64,000 nucleotides of DNA, from contig NZ_UXAW01000048.1 of the NCBI RefSeq assembly GCF_900609055.1, forward strand, positions 186,001 to 250,000. Reading direction: 5' to 3'. Under the pieces are notes generated by a model. It was given only the letters and a program-made list of their open reading frames with translations. It was not told the origin of the DNA and did not search any database. The position numbers and the translations under genes are program-made. Below are positions 52,974-60,126 of the stretch, piece after piece (the first letter of the stretch is position 1; each line of letters opens with the position of its first letter). The stretch comes from Pseudogemmobacter humi (lineage in GTDB: Bacteria; Pseudomonadota; Alphaproteobacteria; Rhodobacterales; Rhodobacteraceae).

Positions 52974-53155
52974 CCGAACCCACGACGCCCTTCGATCGCA
53001 GGATGCTGGAGGCGCTGGTCTGCCCGGTCACCCATGCCGTGCTGACCTGGGATGCCGCGCGCCAGGAACTGATCTCGAAAGCCGCGCGGCTGGCCTTTCC
53101 GGTGCGCGACGGAATCCCGGTGATGCTGGTCTCCGAGGCCCGCGAACTGGACTGA
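52970..53155 (+). CDS. Trm112-family small protein
   Basis: 61 aa. [20 protein letters not shown] and [20 protein letters not shown] show the Trm112/UPF0434 zinc-ribbon-like fold, although only one Cys (in LVCPV) remains, so metal binding is doubtful. Eukaryotic Trm112 activates methyltransferases; the bacterial proteins are of unknown function. Last gene of the three-gene operon. Confidence 0.88.
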   Translation: MTEPTTPFDRRMLEALVCPVTHAVLTWDAARQELISKAARLAFPVRDGIPVMLVSEARELD

Positions 53156-53172
53156 CCGGCGCGGCGGGGCGC

Positions 53173-53219
53173 CCGGAATTTTCCAAAATTCCGGTCAAAT
53201 TTTTTAAGGAAAAAATTTG
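53173..53219. repeat. Twin palindrome element 5 (between Trm112 gene and rsmB)
   Basis: CCGGAATTTT-CC-AAAATTCCGG (53173-53194) abuts CAAATTTTTT-AAGG-AAAAAATTTG (53196-53219, one base between). It ends 4 nt from the rsmB stop and begins 17 nt after the Trm112 stop, between convergent genes. Confidence 0.85.
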
Positions 53220-53223
53220 CGGC

Positions 53224-54456
53224 TCAACCGTTGCGCAGGCGCGCCATGAAGAAGCCGTCCATGCCGCCGCGTTCGGCCAGATAATCCGGCCGCAGCCGCA
53301 GTCCGCCGGTCTCCTGCCACCATTCAGGCGCCACGCCTGCCAGCGTGGGTCGCTCCACCCGCAGCCCCGGATGGCGGTCCAGCGCTGCGGCAAGCTGCGC
53401 CTCGCCCTCTTCGGGCAAGAGCGAGCAGGTGGCGAAGACCAGCCGCCCGCCCGGTTTCAGCCAGGTCAGCGCCCGGTCGATCAGCCGGGCCTGAAGCTCT
53501 GCCAGCCCGGCGACCTCGCTGCCGTCTTTCACGAAGGGCAGATCCGGGTGGCGGCGGAGGGTGCCGCTGGCGGAACAGGGCGCGTCGAGCAGGATCGCGT
53601 CGAAAAGCGTATCGGACTGCCAGGCCAGCGCATCGGCGGTGATCAGCTTCGCCGACAGGCCGGTGCGGGCCAGGTTCTCTGCCAGCCGCTTCATCCGCGC
53701 GGCCGAGATGTCGAGTGCGGTGACTTCCGCCCCGGCGGCGGCGAGCTGCATCGTCTTGCCGCCGGGCGCGGCGCAGAGGTCGAGCACGCTCTCGCCCGGG
53801 CGGGCCTCCAGCATCCGCGCGGGCAAAGCGGCGGCCATGTCCTGCACCCACCAGCCGCCGTCCTGATAGCCCGGCAGCGCCGAGATCTGGCCGGGATCGT
53901 GCAGCCGGATGCTGCCGGTGGGCAGCGCCTCGCCCTGGGGGGGCAGGGCACCGTCGCGCAGGGTCAGATCGACCGGCGGTGCGGCGGCGAAGACGGCTTC
54001 CATCGCCGCGACCGCCTCGCGCCCGTAAGCATGGACCAGCGGCTGGCGCAGCCAGCGCGGCAGTTTCTGCATCGGCGCTGTCACCAAGGCCTGCGGGTCA
54101 ACCGCGCGCAGCACAGCGTTCACGAGGCCCGAGAGATGCTGGCTCTTGCGGTTCTTGCGCGTCAGCGTCACCGCGGCATTCACCACCCCATGCGCGGGCG
54201 CGCCGAGCGCCATTTCCACCACCGCGAGCCGCAGGATATTGCGCACCCCCAGCGGAGGCGCCTTGCGCAGATGGCGGTCGAGCAGCCGGTCGGCGGGCTC
54301 GACCCGGCGCAGCACGGATTCGGTCAGCCGCCGCGCCCGGGCACGCTCGCCCGGCGGCAGCTCGGGCTCGGGCAGTTCCGCAAGCATCCGCCCCTCGCCC
54401 AGAACGGCGTTCAGCAGATCCACCGCCGCGCCCCTTGCCGCCACACCTTCCGCCAT
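53224..54456 (-). CDS. rsmB: RNA m5C methyltransferase, RsmB/Fmu type
   Basis: 410 aa. An N-terminal NusB-like helical domain (about 1-135) is followed by the methyltransferase domain with LDLCAAPGGKTMQLAAAG (motif I), LDAPCSASGTLRRHPDL (the PC motif Cys) and FATCSLLPEEGE (the second, catalytic Cys). It methylates C967-type positions of 16S rRNA. The NusB-type domain supports RsmB rather than RsmF. It is transcribed alone and divergent from the 54523 gene. Confidence 0.9.
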   Translation of the reverse strand: MAEGVAARGAAVDLLNAVLGEGRMLAELPEPELPPGERARARRLTESVLRRVEPADRLLDRHLRKAPPLGVRNILRLAVVEMALGAPAHGVVNAAVTLTRKNRKSQHLSGLVNAVLRAVDPQALVTAPMQKLPRWLRQPLVHAYGREAVAAMEAVFAAAPPVDLTLRDGALPPQGEALPTGSIRLHDPGQISALPGYQDGGWWVQDMAAALPARMLEARPGESVLDLCAAPGGKTMQLAAAGAEVTALDISAARMKRLAENLARTGLSAKLITADALAWQSDTLFDAILLDAPCSASGTLRRHPDLPFVKDGSEVAGLAELQARLIDRALTWLKPGGRLVFATCSLLPEEGEAQLAAALDRHPGLRVERPTLAGVAPEWWQETGGLRLRPDYLAERGGMDGFFMARLRNG

Positions 54457-54522
54457 TCCCGTCCCTTTGCACCCGAGGCTCCGCGGGCCTATATCATGCC
54501 TGCCACGAGAAGGAACCGCCCG

Positions 54523-54699
54523 ATGAGTGACGAGATACCGGACCTGCCGCCCGAGGCGCTGCGCGCGCTGGCCGAAGCCGGGGAGCGCCGGAAGGCCGCG
54601 AATACCGCCCCGCCGCCGAAGGAATACGGCGGCCGCGACGGGCCCGAGCCGGTGCGCTACGGCGACTGGGAGAAGAAGGGCCTCGCCGTCGATTTCTGA
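54523..54699 (+). CDS. Succinate dehydrogenase assembly factor 4-like protein (DUF1674)
   Basis: 58 aa from ATG 54523 (AGAAGGAA upstream). Acidic/proline-rich N-terminus, then PPPKEYGGRDGPEPVRYGDW and the conserved ending GDWEKKGLAVDF, which is the DUF1674/SDHAF4 signature. In mitochondria and bacteria this protein protects and assembles flavinylated SdhA. It lies 66 nt from the divergent rsmB start and away from sdh genes. Confidence 0.88.
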   Translation: MSDEIPDLPPEALRALAEAGERRKAANTAPPPKEYGGRDGPEPVRYGDWEKKGLAVDF

Positions 54700-54724
54700 G
54701 GTGACGCTTATGGCCGGCGGCGCT

Positions 54725-54758
54725 GCCTCCGGCGGGGGTATTTGGGTCAGGATGAAAG
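54725..54758 (+). repeat. GCCTCCGGCGGGGGTATTT element, copy 4
   Basis: The core GCCTCCGGCGGGGGTATTTG plus GGTCAGGATGAAAG lies between the stop of the DUF1674 gene (25 nt) and the stop of dapB (19 nt). It lacks the inverted partner. Confidence 0.85.
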
Positions 54759-54777
54759 ACCTAAGGACGCGCGCGGC

Positions 54778-55587
54778 TTACAGCCCCAGCACGTCGATCA
54801 TGTCGTATTGGCCGGGTTTTCTGCCTTGGCCCCAGAGCGCGGCCCGGAGCGCGCCGCGCGCGAAGACCGCCCGGTCGGTCGCGACATGGCGCAGGATCAC
54901 CCTTTCGCCATCGGCGGCGAAGATCACGTCATGTTCGCCCACGATGTCGCCGCCGCGGATCGCCGAAAAGCCGATCGTGCCCCGTTCCCGCACGCCGGTG
55001 ATGCCGTCGCGGCCCGACACGCGGGCGTCTTTCAGCGAGACGCCGCGGCCCGCCGCCGCCGCCTCGCCCAGCATCAGCGCGGTGCCCGAGGGCGCGTCGA
55101 CCTTCATCCGGTGATGCGCCTCGACGACTTCGATGTCCCAGTCCTCGTCCAGCGCCTCGGCGATCTTGCGGGTCAGCCGGGTCAGGAGGTTGACGCCGAG
55201 GCTCATGTTCCCCGCCCGCACGATCACCGCATGGCGGGCGGCGGCCCCGATCTTTTCCAGATCCGCTTCCTCCAGCCCGGTGGTGCCGATCACATGCACC
55301 GCCCGGGCCTGGGCGGCGAGGCCGGCGAATTCCACCGTCGCGGCGGGGGCGGTGAAGTCGATCACGCCCTGGGCGCGGGCGAAGGCCTCGACCGGATCGT
55401 CGGTGACCAGCGCGCCGAGCGGTGCGCCGCCCATGGCCACGCCGATGTCCTGGCCGATCCAGGCATGGCCGGGCCGCTCGACGCCCGCGACCAGCCGCGC
55501 CTTGCCGCTTTCGGCGACGATCTGCGCCAGCATCCGGCCCATGCGGCCCGAAACCCCGGTGACAACGATGCCCGGCAAATCGCTCAT
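54778..55587 (-). CDS. dapB: 4-hydroxy-tetrahydrodipicolinate reductase
   Basis: 269 aa. [20 protein letters not shown] (NAD(P) loop, about 9-28), [38 protein letters not shown] and the catalytic segment [20 protein letters not shown] (His/His/Lys) are intact. It makes tetrahydrodipicolinate for lysine and diaminopimelate synthesis. Divergent from rbfA with about 100 nt between them. Confidence 0.95.
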   Translation of the reverse strand: MSDLPGIVVTGVSGRMGRMLAQIVAESGKARLVAGVERPGHAWIGQDIGVAMGGAPLGALVTDDPVEAFARAQGVIDFTAPAATVEFAGLAAQARAVHVIGTTGLEEADLEKIGAAARHAVIVRAGNMSLGVNLLTRLTRKIAEALDEDWDIEVVEAHHRMKVDAPSGTALMLGEAAAAGRGVSLKDARVSGRDGITGVRERGTIGFSAIRGGDIVGEHDVIFAADGERVILRHVATDRAVFARGALRAALWGQGRKPGQYDMIDVLGL

Positions 55588-55688
55588 GACCCAATTCTCC
55601 CTCGCGTTCGGGCCTTGGTTTAGCGCCAGCCTGCCACAAGCGAAACCCCGCCGTTGCGGGGCGGGCGGAAACAGCTTAGATGCGGTTC

Positions 55689-56111
55689 ATGGCCGCAAAA
55701 CGCATACCGTCCGGTCAGGGGCCCTCGCAGCGTCAGCTGCGCGTGGGCGAACTGATACGGCGCACCCTTTCCGATGTTCTGAACCGGGGCGAGATCCACG
55801 ACCCGGAGCTGAACGCCATGCCGATCACCGTGGGCGAGGTCTCGTGCTCGCCCGACCTCAAGGTCGCGACGGTCTATGTCATGCCGCTTCTGGGCTCGGC
55901 CCCGGTGGAGGATGCGGTCAGGCTGCTTGCGAAGCACAAGGGCGAGCTGCGCCACCGCATCGGTCGCGAGCTGACGCTGAAATATGCGCCGGATCTGCGT
56001 TTCCGTCCGGACGAGACTTTCGACCGGCTGGACGAGACCCGCCGCCTGTTCGCCGACCCCACCGTGCAGCGCGACATCGCCCGGCCCGGCGAGGAAGACG
56101 AGGAGGAGTGA
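55689..56111 (+). CDS. rbfA: Ribosome-binding factor A
   Basis: 140 aa from ATG 55689; ATG 55680 would add three residues (MRF). The KH-like fold has RQLRVGELIRRTLSDVLNRG, PDLKVATVYVMPLLG, LRHRIGRELTLKYAPDLRF and FRPDETFDRLDETRRLF. It is a cold-shock maturation factor for 16S rRNA. The tail is acidic (EEDEEE). The next gene overlaps its stop by one base (TGATG). Confidence 0.94.
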   Translation: MAAKRIPSGQGPSQRQLRVGELIRRTLSDVLNRGEIHDPELNAMPITVGEVSCSPDLKVATVYVMPLLGSAPVEDAVRLLAKHKGELRHRIGRELTLKYAPDLRFRPDETFDRLDETRRLFADPTVQRDIARPGEEDEEE

Positions 56112-56842
56112 TGCGCCGCCTGCTGGCTTTGCTGGCGCTTGCGCTGCCCTGGCTTTTGCCCGGCCAGGCCGCGGCCACCGCCTGCGCGCGAGAGAGTTTC
56201 GAGGGCGTGCCCTTCACCATCTGCGAGGTGACTGCGGCGGACGATCTGCGGCTGTTCCTTGCGGGCGGGAACGGCACCTACGGCAATTTCCGCGCGGTGG
56301 ATCAGGCGCTGGCGGCGCAAGGAAAGCAGCTCGGTTTCGCGATGAACGCGGGCATGTATCACCGCGACCGCTCGCCCGTGGGGCTGTATGTCGAGGACGG
56401 GCGCGAGTTGCATCCCATCGTCACCGCGGCGGGGCCGGGGAATTTCGGCCTGCTGCCGAACGGCGTCTTCTGCTGGGGCGAGGGGGATTTCCGCATCTGG
56501 GACAGCCGCGAATATCCCGGTGGCTGCCGTTACGCGACCCAGTCCGGGCCGATGCTGCTGATCGGCGGCAAGCTGCATCCGCGGTTTCTGAAGAACAGCG
56601 ACTCGACCTATATCCGCAACGGCGTGGGGGTGGATGCCGAAGGCAGCCGCGCGGTCTTCGCGATCAGCGACAAGGCGGTGAACTTTCACCTCTTCGCGCG
56701 GTTCTTCCGCGACCATCTTGGCCTGCGCGACGCGCTTTATTTCGACGGCAATATCTCGCGGCTTTATGCCCCCGCGCTTGGCCGTCATGACGGCGGTTTC
56801 GCCATGGGGCCGATCGTCGGCACCGTCATCGACAAGGATTGA
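56111..56842 (+). CDS. Exported phosphodiester glycosidase-family protein (DUF2233)
   Basis: 243 aa. The signal peptide [20 protein letters not shown] ends AAA. The mature domain has [64 protein letters not shown] and [13 protein letters not shown], the NAGPA/phosphodiester glycosidase (DUF2233) fold. It is predicted periplasmic; its substrate in bacteria is unknown. It is inserted between rbfA (one-base overlap) and truB (4-nt gap), which is a common arrangement in this order. Confidence 0.88.
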   Translation: MRRLLALLALALPWLLPGQAAATACARESFEGVPFTICEVTAADDLRLFLAGGNGTYGNFRAVDQALAAQGKQLGFAMNAGMYHRDRSPVGLYVEDGRELHPIVTAAGPGNFGLLPNGVFCWGEGDFRIWDSREYPGGCRYATQSGPMLLIGGKLHPRFLKNSDSTYIRNGVGVDAEGSRAVFAISDKAVNFHLFARFFRDHLGLRDALYFDGNISRLYAPALGRHDGGFAMGPIVGTVIDKD

Positions 56843-56846
56843 ACGT

Positions 56847-57749
56847 ATGGCGCGCATGCGCAAAGGCCGCCCGGTCCATGGCTGGGTGATTGTAGACAAG
56901 CCTGCCGGAATCGGCTCGACCGATGTGGTCAACAAGGTGAAATGGGCCTTCCAGGCGCAGAAGGCGGGCCATGCCGGCACGCTGGATCCGGACGCGACCG
57001 GGGTTCTGGCGGTGGCGCTCGGCGAGGCGACCAAATGCGTGCCGGTGATTGCGGATGCGTTGAAATGCTACCGTTTCCGGGTGGCTTTCGGTGCGGCGAC
57101 CGCGAGTGACGACGCGGCGGGGGCGGTGCTGGAGACCAGCGACGCCCGCCCCTCGGACGATGAGATCCGCGCCGCGCTGGCGGGATTTCGCGGCGAGATC
57201 ATGCAGGTGCCGCCCCAGGTCTCGGCGGTGAAGGTGGATGGCGAGCGCGCCTATGACCTGGCGCGCGAGGGCGTGGCGATGGACCTGGCGGCGCGGCCCC
57301 TGTGGGTTGAAAGCCTGGAGCTGATTGCCCGGCCCGACGAGGATCACGCTGAACTGGAGATGGTCTGCGGCAAGGGCGGCTATGTCCGCGCGGTGGCGCG
57401 CGACCTTGGCCGGGTGCTCGGCTGTCTCGGCCATGTCTCCTGGCTGCGGCGGGAATGGTCGGGGCCGTTCGAGGCCGGGCAGGGCGTCACCATGGCGCAG
57501 ATCGAGGAACTGGCGCGCACGCCGGAGATCGACCGGCTGCTCGCGCCGCTGGAGCTTGGCCTCGCCGATCTGCCCGAGCTGAAGGCCACGCCCGAAGGAG
57601 CGGTGCGGCTGAAGAACGGCAATCCGGGCCAGGTGCTGGGCCATATCCCCTATGGCGACGAAGCCTGGGCCAGCTTTGATGGCACGGCGCTGGCGCTTGG
57701 CCGCTATATGGGCGGCGAACTGCATCCGAGCCGGGTTTTCAACCTCTGA
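56847..57749 (+). CDS. truB: tRNA pseudouridine-55 synthase
   Basis: 300 aa from ATG 56847. [20 protein letters not shown], the catalytic loop [19 protein letters not shown] (Asp about 47), [17 protein letters not shown] and [15 protein letters not shown] are intact. It converts U55 of tRNAs to pseudouridine. It is downstream of rbfA and the DUF2233 gene. Confidence 0.96.
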   Translation: MARMRKGRPVHGWVIVDKPAGIGSTDVVNKVKWAFQAQKAGHAGTLDPDATGVLAVALGEATKCVPVIADALKCYRFRVAFGAATASDDAAGAVLETSDARPSDDEIRAALAGFRGEIMQVPPQVSAVKVDGERAYDLAREGVAMDLAARPLWVESLELIARPDEDHAELEMVCGKGGYVRAVARDLGRVLGCLGHVSWLRREWSGPFEAGQGVTMAQIEELARTPEIDRLLAPLELGLADLPELKATPEGAVRLKNGNPGQVLGHIPYGDEAWASFDGTALALGRYMGGELHPSRVFNL

Positions 57750-57848
57750 GCCCTGGCAACCTCTGAAGTCCAGGCCCGCTGAACTCTGGCAGGGGCTGCG
57801 GGCGCGCCCCGCAAGGCCGCGGCGGCAGGAACTCTGCCGGCTGATGCC

Positions 57849-58916
57849 TCAGGCGGCCAGCAGCCGGATCTCTGATGGATCGACGCTGCCGTTCACCTCG
57901 GCCAGGACGAAACCGTCCAGCATGATCAGCGAGCCGCTGCCGTCGCCGGTGGGCTGCACGCTGATCGCCGGATCGGGATGGGCCGCCGGATCGTAGACCA
58001 GCACGATCTGATCCTCGGCGGTGTCGTAATCGCTGATCGTGGCGAAGCCGCCTTCGCCCAGCCATTGCGTCAGGATGAATTCGTCGGCCCCGCCGCCGCC
58101 GTGGCCGTAATCGCCCGCGCCGAGCCAGAGCTGATCGTCGCCCTCGCCGCCGTTGAGGAAATCGGTTTCCGCATCGTCGCCTTCGGGGAAGGCGCCGTAG
58201 AGCGTGTCGTTGCCAGCGCCGCCGTCGAGCGTATCGGCCCCGGCGCCGCCGGTCAGCAGATCGTCGCCCTCGCCCCCGGCAAGCCAGTCGTCGCCCTCGC
58301 CGCCGTAAAGCGTGTCGTTGCCCGAGCCGCCCAGCAGGCTGTCGTTCCCTTCGCCGCCGGTCAGCAGATCGTCACCCTGGCCGCCGGCAAGCCAGTCGTC
58401 GCCGTCGTCGCCCGAAAGCGTATCGTTCCCGTCCTCGCCATACAGGCTGTCGTCGCCTGCGCCGCCCGAGACCAGATCGTCGCCCTCGCCGGCATGGACG
58501 ATATCCGCCCCGCCGCCGCCGCTGATCGTGTCGTCGCCGCCGCGGGCATTGATCTGATCGTCGCCCTCGCCACCCGAAATCGCATCGCCCGCGCCCGATC
58601 CGTCGAGAAGATCATCGCCGCCGGTGCCGTTCAGCGAAACCGGAACCGGGGCCGGACCCGGCAGATCGCTGGTGACGATTCCGTCGGTGTTGGGCGCCAC
58701 CTCGGGCCAGTCATCCTGCGGGAGCGACGGGTCCCCGCCCGCCATATCGACCTCTGGCGAATCGTCCTCATCCAGCAGATTGCCGCCGGTGAGAGGATCG
58801 TCGTCCTCATGGGCGGTGTCACCCGTCTCGTCATGATCTTCTTCCGCGCGGACGGATACGCTCTCGATCATGGCCCCGGCGAAAAGCGCCCCCAGCAATC
58901 CGAACAGGCTCAGCAT
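57849..58916 (-). CDS. RTX/hemolysin-type calcium-binding repeat protein
   Basis: 355 aa from ATG 58916 (GGGGGTGC upstream). The N-terminus [19 protein letters not shown] is hydrophobic, followed by an acidic stretch rich in Asp/Glu. About 16 consecutive GGxGxDxLx nonapeptides fill residues of about 115-265, then a C-terminal domain with [20 protein letters not shown] repeats bind Ca2+ and such proteins are usually exported by type I secretion using the C-terminal region. Units 9-12 and 13-16 form a 108-bp internal duplication. No secretion genes or catalytic domain are seen, so the role is unknown. Confidence 0.88.
   Translation of the reverse strand: MLSLFGLLGALFAGAMIESVSVRAEEDHDETGDTAHEDDDPLTGGNLLDEDDSPEVDMAGGDPSLPQDDWPEVAPNTDGIVTSDLPGPAPVPVSLNGTGGDDLLDGSGAGDAISGGEGDDQINARGGDDTISGGGGADIVHAGEGDDLVSGGAGDDSLYGEDGNDTLSGDDGDDWLAGGQGDDLLTGGEGNDSLLGGSGNDTLYGGEGDDWLAGGEGDDLLTGGAGADTLDGGAGNDTLYGAFPEGDDAETDFLNGGEGDDQLWLGAGDYGHGGGGADEFILTQWLGEGGFATISDYDTAEDQIVLVYDPAAHPDPAISVQPTGDGSGSLIMLDGFVLAEVNGSVDPSEIRLLAA
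58252..58430. repeat. 108-bp internal duplication within the RTX gene
   Basis: GTCAGCAGATCGTC recurs at 58252 and 58360, exactly 108 bp apart. The following stretch is nearly identical in both (CCGGCAAGCCAGTCGTCGCC in each), corresponding to four nonapeptide repeats duplicated in tandem. Confidence 0.8.
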
Positions 58917-59227
58917 GTGCACCCCCACTTTGCCGCCCCGCAGGCCGTTAACTATTTTGCGTGTTAACCATTTGATCGGCATGCGAAACTTGCCATGTTT
59001 CATAGCACGTCCGGCCGCCTTATCAAAGTGTCCCTTTCGGTAAAGTTGTGACAAAAACGACGCAGCGGGTTTCACGGCCCGCGCCGGGGCAGGGCGGGCG
59101 GAAAAGGCTTCCCTTCCCGGTGGTTTCCCCCTATATGCGCGCATCCGCCCCGCCATGGGCGGAACAAGGGCCTTGCTGGACGACATCCCGGCTCGTGCCG
59201 TCTCACGCCAACCTGAAGGAGCATCCG
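58917..59227. other. 311-nt divergent intergenic region between the RTX gene and rpsO
   Basis: It holds promoters for both sides and no convincing gene. On the RTX side, GTTAAC occurs twice (58947-58952 and 58963-58968), and TTAACCAT (58964-58971) equals a CtrA half-site known from alphaproteobacteria. The two TTAA boxes are 12 nt apart, not the 7 of a full CtrA site. The rpsO side has an AT-richer stretch (58973-59060). Confidence 0.5.
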
Positions 59228-59497
59228 ATGTCGATCACCGTCGAAGAAAAAGCCCGCCTGATCAAGGAATACGCCACCAAAGCCGGCGACACCGGCTCGC
59301 CCGAGGTGCAGGTCGCGATCCTGTCCTCGCGCATCGCGACCCTGACCGAGCATTTCAAGGGCCACAAGAACGACAACCATTCGCGCCGCGGCCTTCTGAT
59401 GCTGGTCGCGCAGCGCCGCAAGCTGCTCGACTACCTCAAGGCGAAAGACGAAGGCCGCTACCAGTCGCTGATCCAGCGCCTCGGCCTGCGCCGCTGA
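59228..59497 (+). CDS. rpsO: 30S ribosomal protein S15
   Basis: 89 aa from ATG 59228. [60 protein letters not shown] and the ending [13 protein letters not shown] are S15. It binds 16S rRNA in the platform of the small subunit. GAAGGAG lies a few nt upstream. The downstream order rpsO ... pnp is the widely conserved arrangement, here with a small membrane-protein gene on the opposite strand in between. Confidence 0.98.
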   Translation: MSITVEEKARLIKEYATKAGDTGSPEVQVAILSSRIATLTEHFKGHKNDNHSRRGLLMLVAQRRKLLDYLKAKDEGRYQSLIQRLGLRR

Positions 59498-59521
59498 GCT
59501 TTCAGGCCCGCGCCTGACCAG

Positions 59522-59551
59522 ACGCCCGCGCCCCACCGGCGCGGGCGTTTT
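59522..59551 (+). terminator. Intrinsic terminator of rpsO
   Basis: A perfect 11-bp stem ACGCCCGCGCC/GGCGCGGGCGT with a CCACC loop, followed by TTT, 24 nt after the rpsO stop. Confidence 0.9.
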
Positions 59552-59554
59552 GCG

Positions 59555-59854
59555 TTACCGGCCGCGGCCAGCGGGCACATGGGCGAGCAGAACGGCGGGC
59601 AGCGCCTTCGCGCGAAAGCCCGAGCGCGCCCAGCCCGCGACCGGCCAGGTCCAGCCGATCTCGCGCGAGCGGCGCGGGCGCAAAGCGGCCCAGGTCAGCA
59701 ATGCGCCGGGAATGCCGATGGCAAGGCCGGTCACGCCCGCCCAGAAGAAGGTCCAGACCGAGACATAGCCCATGGCCAGGCCCGCGATGGTGGCGGCCCC
59801 CGCCACGCTGCCGACCCAGATGTGAAGAAGGATCAGACGAAGCCAGGGAATCAT
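59555..59854 (-). CDS. Small two-helix membrane protein, unknown function
   Basis: 99 aa from ATG 59854, chosen because CGGAG lies 7 nt upstream. Two hydrophobic segments are seen (LRLILLHIWVGSVAGAATIA and WTFFWAGVTGLAIGIPGALL) with a basic C-terminal tail (RPRRSREIGW). It lies between rpsO and pnp on the opposite strand, just past the rpsO terminator. I recognise no family. Its codon use is like its neighbours, which supports a real gene. Confidence 0.68.
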   Translation of the reverse strand: MIPWLRLILLHIWVGSVAGAATIAGLAMGYVSVWTFFWAGVTGLAIGIPGALLTWAALRPRRSREIGWTWPVAGWARSGFRAKALPAVLLAHVPAGRGR

Positions 59855-60126
59855 TTCAGATCTCCGGTTGTGAGGGATACTGCGGAAAAACCCCGCGCCG
59901 CGGGCGATGTTCCCTGCCCGGCCGGGGCTGGCGAAGCTCCGCCGATCCGGCGCTGTCCGAATCTCCGGCTTTCCAAACCTCCTGTTTTCCTGTATGGCCC
60001 CGCCCCATCTGAGACGTGACGCCCCTGGCCCCGGGCACATGCGAAGGATTGGGGCGGCGGCAATGGGGCCGCCAGACAACGGAAGACCCGAGCCAAGGGG
60101 CCGGAGAGCTTCCAAGAGGAAAACGG

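Noticed and set aside
57750-57848. A terminator between truB and the RTX gene from CCTGG/CCAGG and GCGGG/CCCGC pairs.
   Set aside because: The stems are only 5-6 bp with long loops and no T-run; I cannot support a terminator there.
57978-58967. A 329-codon + strand frame with repeated Val/Ala-rich units opposite the RTX gene.
   Set aside because: The periodicity is the mirror image of the RTX repeats; it has no signal, domain or ribosome site.
58947-58971. A complete CtrA binding site.
   Set aside because: The two TTAA boxes are separated by 12 nt, not 7, so only a half-site can be claimed.
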